Positions 26,537-34,905 of a stretch of 64,000 nt of DNA are shown piece by piece. The notes below the pieces were generated by a model. The model had not been told where the DNA came from. It made no database searches and saw nothing but the letters and a program-made list of their open reading frames with translations. The stretch covers positions 248,001 through 312,000 of the forward strand of contig NZ_JAKLUA010000003.1 of assembly GCF_022012435.1 (NCBI RefSeq), written 5' to 3'. Numbering within the stretch: position 1 is the stretch's first letter; the number at the start of each line of letters is the position of its first letter. The position numbers were made by a program, and so were the translations under genes. The stretch is from Bradyrhizobium zhengyangense (GTDB lineage: Bacteria; Pseudomonadota; Alphaproteobacteria; Rhizobiales; Xanthobacteraceae).

Positions 26537-27955
26537 TTGACTCGTTATATCTCGACCCGGGGCGAGGCCCCTGAGCTTGGCTTCTGCGACGTGATGCTGA
26601 CCGGGCTTGCCCGCGACGGCGGCCTGTATGTGCCCGTGACCTGGCCGCACCTGTCGACCGAGACCATCGCCGGCTTCTTCGGTCGGCCCTATTGGGAGGT
26701 CGCGGTCGAAATCATTCGTCCGTTCGTCGGCGGCGAGATTTCCGACGCCGAGCTCGGCCGCATGGCGAACGAGGCCTATGCCACGTTCCGTCATCCGGCC
26801 GTGGTGCCGCTGCGTCAGATGTCGCCGCATCAATTCGTGCTTGAGCTGTTTCACGGTCCGACGCTCGCCTTCAAGGACGTGGCGATGCAGCTGATCTCGC
26901 GGCTGATGGACCATGTGCTCGCCAAGCGCGGCCAGCGCACCACCATCGTGGTCGCAACATCAGGCGACACCGGCGGCGCCGCGGTCGAAGCCTTCGCGGG
27001 GCTGGAGAATGTCGACCTCATCGTGCTGTTTCCGCACAAGCGCATCTCCGAGGTGCAGCAGCGCATGATGACGACGACGGGCGCGGCCAATGTCCACGCG
27101 CTCGCCATCGAGGGCAATTTCGACGACTGCCAGGCGCTCGTGAAGGGGATGTTCAACAACCATCGCTTCCGCGATGCGACCTCGCTGTCGGGTGTCAATT
27201 CCATCAATTGGGCGCGCATCGTCGCCCAGGTGGTCTACTACTTCACATCAGCGGTTGCCGCCGGCGCACCGGCGCGCGCGGTGGACTTCATCGTGCCGAC
27301 CGGCAATTTCGGCGACATTTTTGCCGGCTACGTCGCCAAGCGCATGGGCCTTCCGGTCCGCACCCTGCGCATTGCCGCCAACGTCAACGACATCCTCGCC
27401 CGCACGCTCAAGACCGGCATCTACGAGGTGCGCGAGGTGCACGCCACCGCATCGCCGTCGATGGACATCCAGATCTCCTCGAATTTCGAGCGGCTGCTGT
27501 TCGAGGCGAGCAAGCGCGATGCTTCGAGCGTCCGCCGGCTGATGGAGTCGCTGAAGCAGTCCGGCCGCTTCGTGCTGCCGGATGCGACGCTGGCCGCAAT
27601 CCGCGAAGAATTCGACGCCGGCCGCGCCGACGAGACCGAGACCGCGGCCGCGATCCGCGCCGCCTGGCGCGAGGCCGGCGAGCTCGTCGATCCCCACACC
27701 GCCGTGGCGCTTGCGGTTGCCGATCGCGACACCACCGACACGACCGTGCCCAACATCGTGCTCTCGACCGCCCATCCCGCCAAATTCCCTGATGCGGTGG
27801 AGGCCGCCTGCGGCCAGCGGCCGCAGCTGCCGGCCTGGCTCGACGGCCTCATGACCAAATCCGAACAGATGAAGGTGATGAAGAACGATCAGGCCGAGCT
27901 AGAGCGGTTCGTGCTGTCGGTCAGCCGCGCCGCGAAACAGGGAGTTGCCGGATGA
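26537..27955 (+). CDS. thrC: threonine synthase
   Basis: This 472-residue PLP enzyme converts O-phosphohomoserine to threonine. The PLP Lys113 is in GPTLAFKDVAMQLIS, and the phosphate-binding loop appears in VATSGDTGGAAVEAFAG. SGVNSINWARIVAQVVYYF and FIVPTGNFGDIFAGYVAKRM are family signatures. The start is a TTG at 26537 with GGAGG six bases upstream, giving MTRYISTRGEAPELGF as in relatives; TTG 26525 would add four residues. The stop overlaps the M16 peptidase start by four bases, a conserved alphaproteobacterial pairing as far as I recall. Confidence 0.95.
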   Translation: MTRYISTRGEAPELGFCDVMLTGLARDGGLYVPVTWPHLSTETIAGFFGRPYWEVAVEIIRPFVGGEISDAELGRMANEAYATFRHPAVVPLRQMSPHQFVLELFHGPTLAFKDVAMQLISRLMDHVLAKRGQRTTIVVATSGDTGGAAVEAFAGLENVDLIVLFPHKRISEVQQRMMTTTGAANVHALAIEGNFDDCQALVKGMFNNHRFRDATSLSGVNSINWARIVAQVVYYFTSAVAAGAPARAVDFIVPTGNFGDIFAGYVAKRMGLPVRTLRIAANVNDILARTLKTGIYEVREVHATASPSMDIQISSNFERLLFEASKRDASSVRRLMESLKQSGRFVLPDATLAAIREEFDAGRADETETAAAIRAAWREAGELVDPHTAVALAVADRDTTDTTVPNIVLSTAHPAKFPDAVEAACGQRPQLPAWLDGLMTKSEQMKVMKNDQAELERFVLSVSRAAKQGVAG

Positions 27956-29241
27956 GCGTCGAGATCTCCAAGCTTGCCTCCGGCCTGACCGTCGTTACCG
28001 ACAACATGCCCCATCTCGAGACCGCCGCGCTCGGCGTCTGGGCCGGCGTCGGCGGCCGCGACGAGAAGCCGAACGAGCACGGCATCTCGCATCTCCTGGA
28101 ACATATGGCCTTCAAGGGCACCACCGGTCGCTCCTCGCGCGAAATCGTGGAGGAGATCGAGGCGGTCGGCGGCGACCTCAATGCCGGCACCTCGACCGAG
28201 ACCACGTCCTACTATGCCCGGGTGATGAAGGCCGACGTGCCCTTGGCGCTCGACGTGCTCGCCGACATCCTCGCCAATCCCGCCTTCGAGCCCGACGAGC
28301 TCGAGCGCGAGAAGAACGTCATCGTGCAGGAGATCGGCGCGGCGCAAGACACGCCAGACGACGTCGTGTTCGAGCACCTCAACGAGCTCTGCTATCCCGA
28401 CCAGCCGATGGGCCGCTCGCTGCTCGGCACCGCCAAGACGCTGAAAAGCTTCAATCGCGACTCGCTGCGCAACTACCTCTCGACGCATTATCGCGGCCCC
28501 GACATGGTGGTGGCGGCGGCCGGCGCCGTCGATCACAAACAGGTGGTCGCCGAGGCCGAGAAGCGCTTTGCGAGCTTCGAGGCGACGCCGGGGCCGAAGC
28601 CGCAGGGTGCCATGTTCGGCAAAGGCGGCGCCAAGGTCGTGCATCGCGAGCTCGAGCAGGCGCATCTGACGCTGGCGCTGGAGGGCGTGCCGCAGACCGA
28701 TCTGTCGCTGTTCTCGCTCCAGGTCTTCACCAACATCCTCGGCGGCGGGATGTCGTCGCGGCTGTTCCAGGAGGTGCGCGAGAAGCGCGGCCTCTGCTAT
28801 TCGATCTACTCGTTCCACGCGCCCTACACCGACACCGGCTTCTTCGGCCTCTACACCGGCACCGATCCTGCCGACGCGCCTGAAATGATGGAGGTCGTGG
28901 TCGATATCATGAATGATTCGGTCGAGACCCTGACCGAGGCCGAGATCGCCCGCGCCAAGGCGCAGATGAAGGCGGGCCTGCTGATGGCGCTGGAGAGCTG
29001 CTCCTCGCGCGCCGAGCAGCTCGCCCGGCACGTGCTGGCCTATGGCCGGCCGCAGACGGTGCAGGAGCTGGTGGCCCGGATCGATGCCGTCAGCGTCGAA
29101 TCGACCCGCGATGCAGCGCGTGCGCTGCTGTCGCGCAGCCGCCCTGCAGTTGTCGCATTAGGCAGCGGCAGGGGTCTGGACACGGCGGTGTCTTTTGCGG
29201 AAGGATTGACCCGGGCGCGGGCCAAGGCGCGGCTGCATTAG
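27952..29241 (+). CDS. M16 family zinc peptidase (processing peptidase-like)
   Basis: This 429-residue insulinase/pitrilysin-family peptidase resembles the mitochondrial processing peptidase beta subunit. The inverted zinc motif HxxEH is in EHGISHLLEHMAFKGT (His47, Glu50, His51), and the downstream Glu is expected in the helix before ERE-KNVIVQEIGAAQDTP. The C-terminal half shows the second M16 domain with the glycine-rich ILGGGMSSRLFQEVREKRGL. An active site is intact, so this is not the inactive partner type. It is translationally coupled to thrC by ATGA overlap. The substrate is unknown. Confidence 0.93.
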   Translation: MSVEISKLASGLTVVTDNMPHLETAALGVWAGVGGRDEKPNEHGISHLLEHMAFKGTTGRSSREIVEEIEAVGGDLNAGTSTETTSYYARVMKADVPLALDVLADILANPAFEPDELEREKNVIVQEIGAAQDTPDDVVFEHLNELCYPDQPMGRSLLGTAKTLKSFNRDSLRNYLSTHYRGPDMVVAAAGAVDHKQVVAEAEKRFASFEATPGPKPQGAMFGKGGAKVVHRELEQAHLTLALEGVPQTDLSLFSLQVFTNILGGGMSSRLFQEVREKRGLCYSIYSFHAPYTDTGFFGLYTGTDPADAPEMMEVVVDIMNDSVETLTEAEIARAKAQMKAGLLMALESCSSRAEQLARHVLAYGRPQTVQELVARIDAVSVESTRDAARALLSRSRPAVVALGSGRGLDTAVSFAEGLTRARAKARLH

Positions 29242-29282
29242 GAGCCGCGCTGGCGGACCGTCCACCCCCGGGAAGCATCACC

Positions 29283-29870
29283 ATGGCCCTGTTTCGCCTG
29301 CCATCCAGTGGACCTGCTGCTCTCGCCCCCCGCGGCAACGGATTGTTGCTGCGCGCCCCGCAGATGTCGGACTTTCTGCAGTGGGCGCACTTGCGCGAGA
29401 GCAGCCGCGATTATCTGACGCCGTGGGAACCGATCTGGCCGTCGGACGATCTGACCCGCTCCGGCTTCCGGCGCCGCCTGCGCCGCTATTCCGAGGACAT
29501 CGCCGCGGACCGCTCCTATCCCTTCCTGGTCTTCCGTGAGCTCGATGGCGCCATGGTCGGGGGCATCACGCTGGCCAATGTCCGCCGCGGGATCGTCCAG
29601 GCTGGCACCATCGGCTATTGGGTCGGCCAACCCCACGCCCATCGCGGCTACATGACGGCAGCGCTCCGGGTGCTGCTGCCGACGCTGTTCGGCGAGCTCA
29701 ATCTGCACCGGGTCGAGGCCGCCTGCATCCCCACCAATGCGCCGTCGATCCGGGTGCTGGAGAAGTGCGGTTTCTCCCGCGAGGGGCTGGCGCGCCGCTA
29801 TCTCTGCATCAACGGGGTCTGGCAGGATCATCTGCTGTTTGGCTTGCTGCACGAGGATTTTCGCGGCTGA
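29283..29870 (+). CDS. GNAT family N-acetyltransferase (RimJ-like)
   Basis: This 195-residue protein has the RimJ/RimL-type GNAT fold. An N-terminal segment GNGLLLRAPQMSDFLQWAHL is followed by strand YPFLVFRELDGAMVGGITLA, the acetyl-CoA loop region YWVGQPHAHRGYMTAALRVL, and C-terminal NLHRVEAACIPTNAPSIRVL with EKCGFSREGLARRYLCINGV. These are hallmarks of ribosomal-protein N-terminal acetyltransferases, but the substrate here is open. It follows the M16 peptidase gene after 41 bp on the same strand and is probably in the thrC operon. Confidence 0.93.
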   Translation: MALFRLPSSGPAALAPRGNGLLLRAPQMSDFLQWAHLRESSRDYLTPWEPIWPSDDLTRSGFRRRLRRYSEDIAADRSYPFLVFRELDGAMVGGITLANVRRGIVQAGTIGYWVGQPHAHRGYMTAALRVLLPTLFGELNLHRVEAACIPTNAPSIRVLEKCGFSREGLARRYLCINGVWQDHLLFGLLHEDFRG

Positions 29871-29998
29871 GCCGGCTTCCCGTGCGGCCAAAGTCCAATT
29901 TCCTGCTGTCTTTTCCTGCCTTGGGTTCGCCGATTTTGGCGATATAACCCGCACGAGCCGGCTGATCGGCCGGATGTTGTGATGGAGTACTGCCGTTC

Positions 29999-30649
29999 AT
30001 GAATGAGCTTCGATCATTGCGGAATGCGCTGCGGCGGGGTCCGGTGATCGCGCTGGCGCTGTCGGTATCATTGGCGGCGGTGTCGCCGGTCGCTGCGCAA
30101 TCGCTGACCGACCGCTTCAAGAGCCTGTTCGGCGGCAAATCCGACGACCCCGCGCCGCCGAAGCCCGCGCCTGCGCCTGGCGCGCCTCAGGCCGACGACG
30201 AATATGATTGCCCGCAGGTCACGGTGCGCGCCGGAGCGTCCACCTATGGCGTCGGGGCGAGCGGCAAGCCGGCGGTCGGCAACGACGTGCGTTTCCAGGC
30301 CTCGATCTCCAAGATGGCGCGTGAATGCATCCGCAATGGCGGCGAGATCACCGCGCATATCGGCATCCAGGGCCGCGTCATAGCGGGCCCCGCTGGCGCA
30401 CCTGCGACGGTCGAAGTTCCCTTGCGCGTTGCCGTGGTCCAGGGCGGCGTCGGCGAGAAAGTGATCGCCTCGAAGGCGTACCGGACCACGGTCCAGATGA
30501 CCGAGGGCGCCAGCGTGCCCTTTACCTTCGTCGCCGAGGATCTGTCCTACCCGCTGCCGTCGGCCGCAGTCGCCGATTCCTACATCTTCTATGTCGGCTT
30601 CGACCCGCAGGCGTTGTCGCCCGAGCCGAAGGTGCGGAAGAAGAAGTGA
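29999..30649 (+). CDS. uncharacterised periplasmic protein
   Basis: This 216-residue protein has a signal peptide (about 1-34, ending PVAAQS), then LTDRFKSLFGGK and a short Pro/Ala/Lys linker, then a compact domain (68-205) with alternating strands such as CPQVTVRAGASTYGVG and PLRVAVVQGGVGEKVIASKA. A Cys pair (about 66 and 112) could form a disulfide. The end is basic (KVRKKK). I do not recognise a named family. It is a stand-alone gene before a bidirectional terminator, facing the F0 operon. The start is not backed by a well-spaced Shine-Dalgarno. Confidence 0.72.
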   Translation: MNELRSLRNALRRGPVIALALSVSLAAVSPVAAQSLTDRFKSLFGGKSDDPAPPKPAPAPGAPQADDEYDCPQVTVRAGASTYGVGASGKPAVGNDVRFQASISKMARECIRNGGEITAHIGIQGRVIAGPAGAPATVEVPLRVAVVQGGVGEKVIASKAYRTTVQMTEGASVPFTFVAEDLSYPLPSAAVADSYIFYVGFDPQALSPEPKVRKKK

Positions 30650-30722
30650 GCCACTCGCCCAGCTGTCATGCTCCGGCTTCGCGGGTGATGACACCGCATT
30701 TGCGGGTGCGCTATCGAAAACA

Positions 30723-30753
30723 AAAAAGCCGGCGCTATCAGCGCCGGCTTTTT
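30723..30753. terminator. bidirectional terminator
   Basis: AAAAAGCCGGCGC (30723-30735), loop TATCA, GCGCCGGCTTTTT (30741-30753) is a perfect 13-bp stem with A and T runs for both strands. It separates the periplasmic protein gene from the convergent atpF. Confidence 0.92.
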
Positions 30754-30773
30754 GATGGGTGAGGACGGACCCC

Positions 30774-31259
30774 TCAGTTCAGCTTCTGGCGAACCTCGGT
30801 AATGCCCTTGGCGAGCAGATCGTCGGCGACCTGGCCCTTGACCGACTGCGACAAGATCGTGGAGGCGGCCTGCACGGCGGCTTCCGCGGCTGCGGCACGG
30901 ACATCGGCCAGCGCCTGGGCCTCGGCGAGCGCGATCTTGTTCTCCGCGGTCTTGGTACGACGGGCGACGAAGTCTTCCATCTTCGCCTTGGCCTCGGTCG
31001 CGATGCGCTCGGCTTCGCTCCTGGCGTTGGCGATGATATCGGCGGCCTCGCGTTCGGCCGAGGCGCTGCGGGCCTTGTAGTCGGCCAGCACCTTGGCGGC
31101 TTCCTGCTTCAGGCGCGTCGCGTCGTCGAGCTCGGCCTTGATGCGCTCGGCGCGCTTGTCGAGCGCCGACATCGCCGACTTGAAGATCCCGAGATAGCCG
31201 AACACGACCATCAAGATCACGAAGGCCACGGCGACCCAGGTTTCAGGATCGAAGAACAT
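30774..31259 (-). CDS. atpF: F0F1 ATP synthase subunit b
   Basis: This 161-residue peripheral-stalk subunit has an N-terminal membrane helix (residues 6-26, [18 protein letters not shown]) and a long charged, Ala-rich helix that forms the right-handed coiled coil linking F0 to F1. It is the last gene of the minus-strand F0 set atpI-B-E-F'-F, five bases after the b' gene. The presence of b and b' as separate genes is typical of Rhizobiales and photosynthetic bacteria. The F1 genes are elsewhere, the usual split layout of this order. Confidence 0.95.
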   Translation of the reverse strand: MFFDPETWVAVAFVILMVVFGYLGIFKSAMSALDKRAERIKAELDDATRLKQEAAKVLADYKARSASAEREAADIIANARSEAERIATEAKAKMEDFVARRTKTAENKIALAEAQALADVRAAAAEAAVQAASTILSQSVKGQVADDLLAKGITEVRQKLN

Positions 31260-31264
31260 ATCGA

Positions 31265-31831
31265 CTAACCCTTCAAGGACGCATCAACGGCGGCATTGAC
31301 CGACGCCGCATCCGGAATGACGCCGGTGAGCTGCTGCACGATGGTGCCTGCCGCATCGGCCGCGATGCCGCGGACGTTGCTCATGGCGGTTGCGCGGGTC
31401 GAGGCGATGGTTTTCTCCGCCTCGGCGAGCTTGGCCGCCAGCTGCTCTTCCAGGGTCTTGCGCTCGGCTTCCGCCTGCGCATTCGCCTTGTCGCGGGATT
31501 CGTTGCCGATCGCCTGCGCGCGCGAGCGCGCCGAAGCGAGCTCGCCTTCATAGGCCTTCAGCGCCGCCTCGGACTGATCCTTCAGCGTCTGCGCTTCCGC
31601 GAGGTCACCCTCGATCTTGTTCTGACGCGCTTCGATCGCACCGCCGACCTTCGGCAGAGCGAGCTTGGCCACGATCACGTAGAGCAAGACGAAGAAGATC
31701 GCGAGCGACACCAGCTGCGAAGCAAAGGTGCTGCTCTCGAACGGCGGGAAGCCGCCGCTGTGATGACCGCCGTCGGCTTCGGTGTGGGCGTCGGTCGCCG
31801 GAGCTTTCGCCCCGCCATGACTCTCGGCCAT
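31265..31831 (-). CDS. F0F1 ATP synthase subunit b'
   Basis: This 188-residue second stalk subunit has an N-terminal extension rich in Gly/His/Ala ([15 protein letters not shown]) before the membrane helix (about 38-56, [20 protein letters not shown]), then a long Glu/Ala/Lys coiled coil. It pairs with subunit b as a heterodimer. It lies between atpE and atpF, and its symbol varies between atpG, atpX and atpF2. Its more extended N-terminus and separate sequence distinguish it from the neighbouring b. Confidence 0.94.
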   Translation of the reverse strand: MAESHGGAKAPATDAHTEADGGHHSGGFPPFESSTFASQLVSLAIFFVLLYVIVAKLALPKVGGAIEARQNKIEGDLAEAQTLKDQSEAALKAYEGELASARSRAQAIGNESRDKANAQAEAERKTLEEQLAAKLAEAEKTIASTRATAMSNVRGIAADAAGTIVQQLTGVIPDAASVNAAVDASLKG

Positions 31832-31892
31832 GGAGTACTCCTGTTGCTGTCACGCGCCGCTTCGGATGAAGCGGCGCGGAAGAAGTCGTTCT

Positions 31893-32120
31893 TTAGAAAA
31901 CGAACAGCAGAAGCAGCGCGATCAGCAGCGAGAAGATGCCGAGCGCTTCGGTCACGGCGAAGCCGAAGATCAGGTTGCCGAACTGGCCCTGAGCGGCCGA
32001 CGGATTGCGGACGGCTGCGGCGAGGTAGTTACCGAAGATCACGCCGACGCCGACGCCCGCGCCGCCCATGCCGATGCATGCGATGCCCGCGCCGATAAGT
32101 TTTGCTGCTGTCGGATCCAT
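31893..32120 (-). CDS. atpE: F0F1 ATP synthase subunit c
   Basis: This 75-residue proteolipid forms the c-ring. It has two membrane helices joined by a polar loop ([11 protein letters not shown]). The first helix has the GxGxG packing motif ([14 protein letters not shown]), and the proton-carrying Glu58 is in [13 protein letters not shown]. The ATG at 32120 has AGGAG upstream. The frame is open much further upstream, but this is antisense of atpB and not coding. It is short but unambiguous, between atpB and the b' gene. Confidence 0.96.
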   Translation of the reverse strand: MDPTAAKLIGAGIACIGMGGAGVGVGVIFGNYLAAAVRNPSAAQGQFGNLIFGFAVTEALGIFSLLIALLLLFVF

Positions 32121-32173
32121 TTTAGACTCCTTGGAAGAAAGATTGGGTTTTGGGTGGAAATTCCCCGGACCGC

Positions 32174-32923
32174 TCAGTGTCCCGGATGAATGGCGTCGTT
32201 GAGGTAGATGACGGTCAGGATCGCAAACACATAGGCTTGCAGGAACGCGACCAGGATCTCGAGCGCATACAGCGCGACCGTGAGCGCCAGCGGCAGCACG
32301 CCGCCGACCCAGCCGACGGCGCCGAGCGAGAAGCCCAGCATGGCGACGAAGCCCGCGAACACCTTCAGCGCGATGTGGCCGGCCAGCATGTTGGCGAACA
32401 GACGGATGCTGTGCGAGACCGGCCGCAGGAAGAACGACAGGATCTCGATGAACATGACCAGCGGCAGGATGTAGCCGGGGACGCCGTGGGGAACGAAAAT
32501 CTTGAAGAACTTCAGGCCGTTCTTGGCGACGCCGTAGAACAGCACGGTGAAGAAGACCACCAGCGCCAGCGCCACGGTGACGATCAGATGGCTCGAGATC
32601 GTGAAGGTGTAGGGAATGATGCCGACCAGGTTCGAGACGCAAATGAACATGAACAGCGAGAAGATCAGCGGGAAGAACTTCATGCCTTCCGCGCCGGCGT
32701 TGCCGCGGATCGTGGCAGCAATGAACTCGTAGGAAATCTCGGCGACCGACTGCAGGCGGCCCGGAACCAGCTGCGTGCCGCTGGCCAGCATCAGGATCGA
32801 GATGATGGCGACGGCCACCAGCATGTAGAGCGATGAATTGGTGAAGGCGATCGTATGATTGCCGATATGGCCCAGCGTGAAGAGAGGCTCGATGTTGAAC
32901 TGGTGGATCGGATCGATTTTCAT
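32174..32923 (-). CDS. atpB: F0F1 ATP synthase subunit a
   Basis: This 249-residue membrane subunit forms the proton half-channels next to the c-ring. It begins [18 protein letters not shown]. The essential Arg is in [20 protein letters not shown], and the last helices contain [20 protein letters not shown]. The ATG at 32923 is chosen; an upstream extension to 32992 is low complexity and not conserved. It stands between atpI and atpE. Confidence 0.96.
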   Translation of the reverse strand: MKIDPIHQFNIEPLFTLGHIGNHTIAFTNSSLYMLVAVAIISILMLASGTQLVPGRLQSVAEISYEFIAATIRGNAGAEGMKFFPLIFSLFMFICVSNLVGIIPYTFTISSHLIVTVALALVVFFTVLFYGVAKNGLKFFKIFVPHGVPGYILPLVMFIEILSFFLRPVSHSIRLFANMLAGHIALKVFAGFVAMLGFSLGAVGWVGGVLPLALTVALYALEILVAFLQAYVFAILTVIYLNDAIHPGH

Positions 32924-33037
32924 CGGCGCGGCATCTCTTGGTCTGCCGGACGAGCCGGCGTGTCTCGGTCTGCCGGCCGGGCCGGCCCGCACCGGCGAAA
33001 CCGGCGCGACAATTCCTCTCCGTGGATCGGATCGGCT

Positions 33038-33412
33038 TTACGAACCACCGCGCCTGTTTTGACCCGCGCCCGCCGACCTCACCACATTCACCACGCCGGC
33101 CACGAAGCCCAGCAGCAGGAACACGATAAATCCGAAAGGCGACGTCGACAGCAAGCGGTCGAAACCCCAGCCAATCCCCGCTCCGACAGCGACACCGGCG
33201 ACCAACTCGGAGGATAACCGAAAACCAAGCGCCATCGCCGAGGCTCTGGCCGCTCCGTCTCCACCGTCACCTGCGGGTTGCTCGGTCTTGATCTGGCGGT
33301 CGCGAAATTCGGACAACCGCTGATCGAGACTTCCGAGCCGTTCGGAAAGCGCAGCTTCCTCGGGCGATCTATCGCGACCTCCATTCCCGCTGTGTCCCGT
33401 GTCTTGAGCCAT
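33038..33412 (-). CDS. atpI: AtpI/AtpZ family ATP synthase accessory protein
   Basis: This 124-residue protein has a charged cytoplasmic N-terminus ([20 protein letters not shown]) and two membrane helices (about 66-84 and 92-112), matching the AtpI/AtpZ (Q-type or F0F1 accessory) family that helps assemble or stabilise the c-ring and may transport Mg2+. It is the first gene of the minus-strand F0 operon, with a good promoter 67 bp upstream. The exact role in alphaproteobacteria is not settled. Confidence 0.9.
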   Translation of the reverse strand: MAQDTGHSGNGGRDRSPEEAALSERLGSLDQRLSEFRDRQIKTEQPAGDGGDGAARASAMALGFRLSSELVAGVAVGAGIGWGFDRLLSTSPFGFIVFLLLGFVAGVVNVVRSAGAGQNRRGGS

Positions 33413-33794
33413 GCCACGAAGACCCGAAACGCTGCGGTTGAATGGAAATTACGCCCGCCACCCTCAAAAGCCGCGCGGACCATACTGACCGCACATAATC
33501 AAGTCAAGCCAAGTCACGATCGCGTCGTGATCGGCTATATAATTGATTTTATTGAGGATATTGACCCGCACGCGAGCGCTGCACACAGCGTGACGCCGCA
33601 CCGCAGCAGCTCTCCGCGCGATCTGCCGCTGTGGCCGACATTTCGCCGCGCTCTCGGGATCAAAGGGGCGGCCGCCACTGTTGATTCAACGGGTGGGTTT
33701 TGACGGCGGATTCGCGCGCTCTGGCGATGCGCCATCGGCTGCAGGGGTATAGAATTCAGGAGCGGGCCACCTGCGCAGCGTGGCGGAGAGGGCG
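33413..33794. other. 382-bp divergent gap upstream of the F0 operon
   Basis: This gap holds the atpI promoter at 33479-33507 and, just upstream of it, an imperfect palindrome CACGATCGCGTCGTG at 33514-33528. An AT-rich stretch (about 33535-33555) stands out in this GC-rich window and could be an upstream promoter element. I see no gene in it. Confidence 0.5.
33479..33507 (-). promoter_or_regulatory. atpI: promoter of the atpI-B-E-F'-F operon
   Basis: On the minus strand, TTGACT (33507-33502), a 17-bp spacer, then TATGGT (33484-33479) closely match the sigma-70 consensus. Predicted start is near 33472, leaving a leader of about 60 nt to the atpI ATG. Confidence 0.65.
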
Positions 33795-34313
33795 ATGAGA
33801 CCGGCGAAATCATCCACAACATCATGGTGTGCGGCGGCAATCGTCGTGGTGACCGCGGTCGGCGGCGGCCTGGTGGCCGCTCAATCGGCGCCCGACGGCG
33901 AAAACGGCCGCTACACCATGACGCCGATCCCCGAAGGCGTGCTGCGGCTCGACACCCGCACCGGCACGGTCTCGACCTGCAGCAAGACCGGCGCCGGCTG
34001 GGCCTGCTACGCCGTGCCCGACGAGCGCTCCGCGCTCGATGCCGAGATCGGCCGCCTCCAGGCCGAGGTCGAGAAGCTGAAGGGACAGCTCGCCGCCGGT
34101 CCGACTGTATCGGGCAAGATCGACGAGGCGCTGCCGAAGTCCGACTCGCTCAAGAAGGCGGAGCCAAAGGTCGCCGAGGGCGACCGCAAACTCGAGATTC
34201 CCTTGCCCAGCGACCAGGACATGGATCGCATGATGTCGTTCCTGGAAAAGGCCTGGCGCCGGCTGATCGACATGGCCAACCGGGTGCAGAAGGACGTGTC
34301 GGGGAGGATTTGA
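33795..34313 (+). CDS. membrane-anchored coiled-coil protein of unknown function
   Basis: This 172-residue protein has an N-terminal signal or anchor (about 10-30, ending GGGLVAAQSA), a short domain with a Cys pair (STCSKTGAGWACYAVP), a coiled-coil segment (LDAEIGRLQAEVEKLKGQLA) and a C-terminal helix (MDRMMSFLEKAWRRLIDMAN). It is probably periplasmic. ATG 33795 is chosen with GGAGAGG upstream; GTG 33780 is an alternative. It is followed by yjbQ after 41 bp. I do not recognise a named family. Confidence 0.75.
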   Translation: MRPAKSSTTSWCAAAIVVVTAVGGGLVAAQSAPDGENGRYTMTPIPEGVLRLDTRTGTVSTCSKTGAGWACYAVPDERSALDAEIGRLQAEVEKLKGQLAAGPTVSGKIDEALPKSDSLKKAEPKVAEGDRKLEIPLPSDQDMDRMMSFLEKAWRRLIDMANRVQKDVSGRI

Positions 34314-34354
34314 TCTATCCACCCCACGGGAGCTTTCGCGTTGAGAGACCTTTC

Positions 34355-34828
34355 ATGACATCGGCCAAATCCATCACCCGCTCGGCGCCATCGTCGGTGC
34401 AGGCCACCACGATCGTCTCGTCGCTGCTCGCCGTGCAGACGCCTGGCCGCGGCTTCACCGACCTCACCAGCGAGGTCACAAAATTCATCAACGAGGCCAA
34501 CGCCCGCGACGGCGCGCTGACGCTGTTCATCCGCCACACCTCGGCGTCGCTGACGGTCCAGGAGAACGCCGATCCGTCCGTGCTGGTCGATCTCACCACC
34601 GCACTGGCACGGCTCGCGCCCGAAAGCGTGCCGTGGACACACGACACGGAGGGGCCGGATGACATGCCCGCGCATGTGAAGACGATGTTGACGCAGACCT
34701 CGCTGCAGGTGCCGGTCATCAAGGGCAAGCTCGCGCTCGGCACCTGGCAGGCGATCTACCTGGTCGAGCACCGGGCGCGGCCGCATCGCCGGGAGGTCGT
34801 GCTGCAATTCATCGGCAGCAATCAGTAG
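34355..34828 (+). CDS. YjbQ/UPF0047 family (secondary thiamine-phosphate synthase-like)
   Basis: This 157-residue protein has the YjbQ fold: TPGRGFTDLTSEVTKFINEA, the strongly conserved FIRHTSASLTVQENADPSVL, and C-terminal GTWQAIYLVEHRARPHRREV. Family members have a weak thiamine-phosphate synthase activity in some assays, but the in vivo role is unclear. The conserved His residues (RHTSAS, LVEHR) suggest a metal or phosphate site. It ends at a convergent terminator facing the MHS transporter gene. Confidence 0.9.
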   Translation: MTSAKSITRSAPSSVQATTIVSSLLAVQTPGRGFTDLTSEVTKFINEANARDGALTLFIRHTSASLTVQENADPSVLVDLTTALARLAPESVPWTHDTEGPDDMPAHVKTMLTQTSLQVPVIKGKLALGTWQAIYLVEHRARPHRREVVLQFIGSNQ

Positions 34829-34839
34829 ACGCCAAACAA

Positions 34840-34866
34840 AACCGGCCGCGGAGGCCGCGGCCGGTT
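34840..34866. terminator. bidirectional terminator between yjbQ-like and MHS transporter genes
   Basis: AACCGGCCGCGG (34840-34851), loop AGG, CCGCGGCCGGTT (34855-34866) is a perfect 12-bp stem, flanked by CCAAAC and GTTTGG that can extend the pairing. Confidence 0.8.
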
Positions 34867-34905
34867 CGTTTGGATGCTGCTGGCCTCGTACCGGCCAAGG
34901 AGCAA

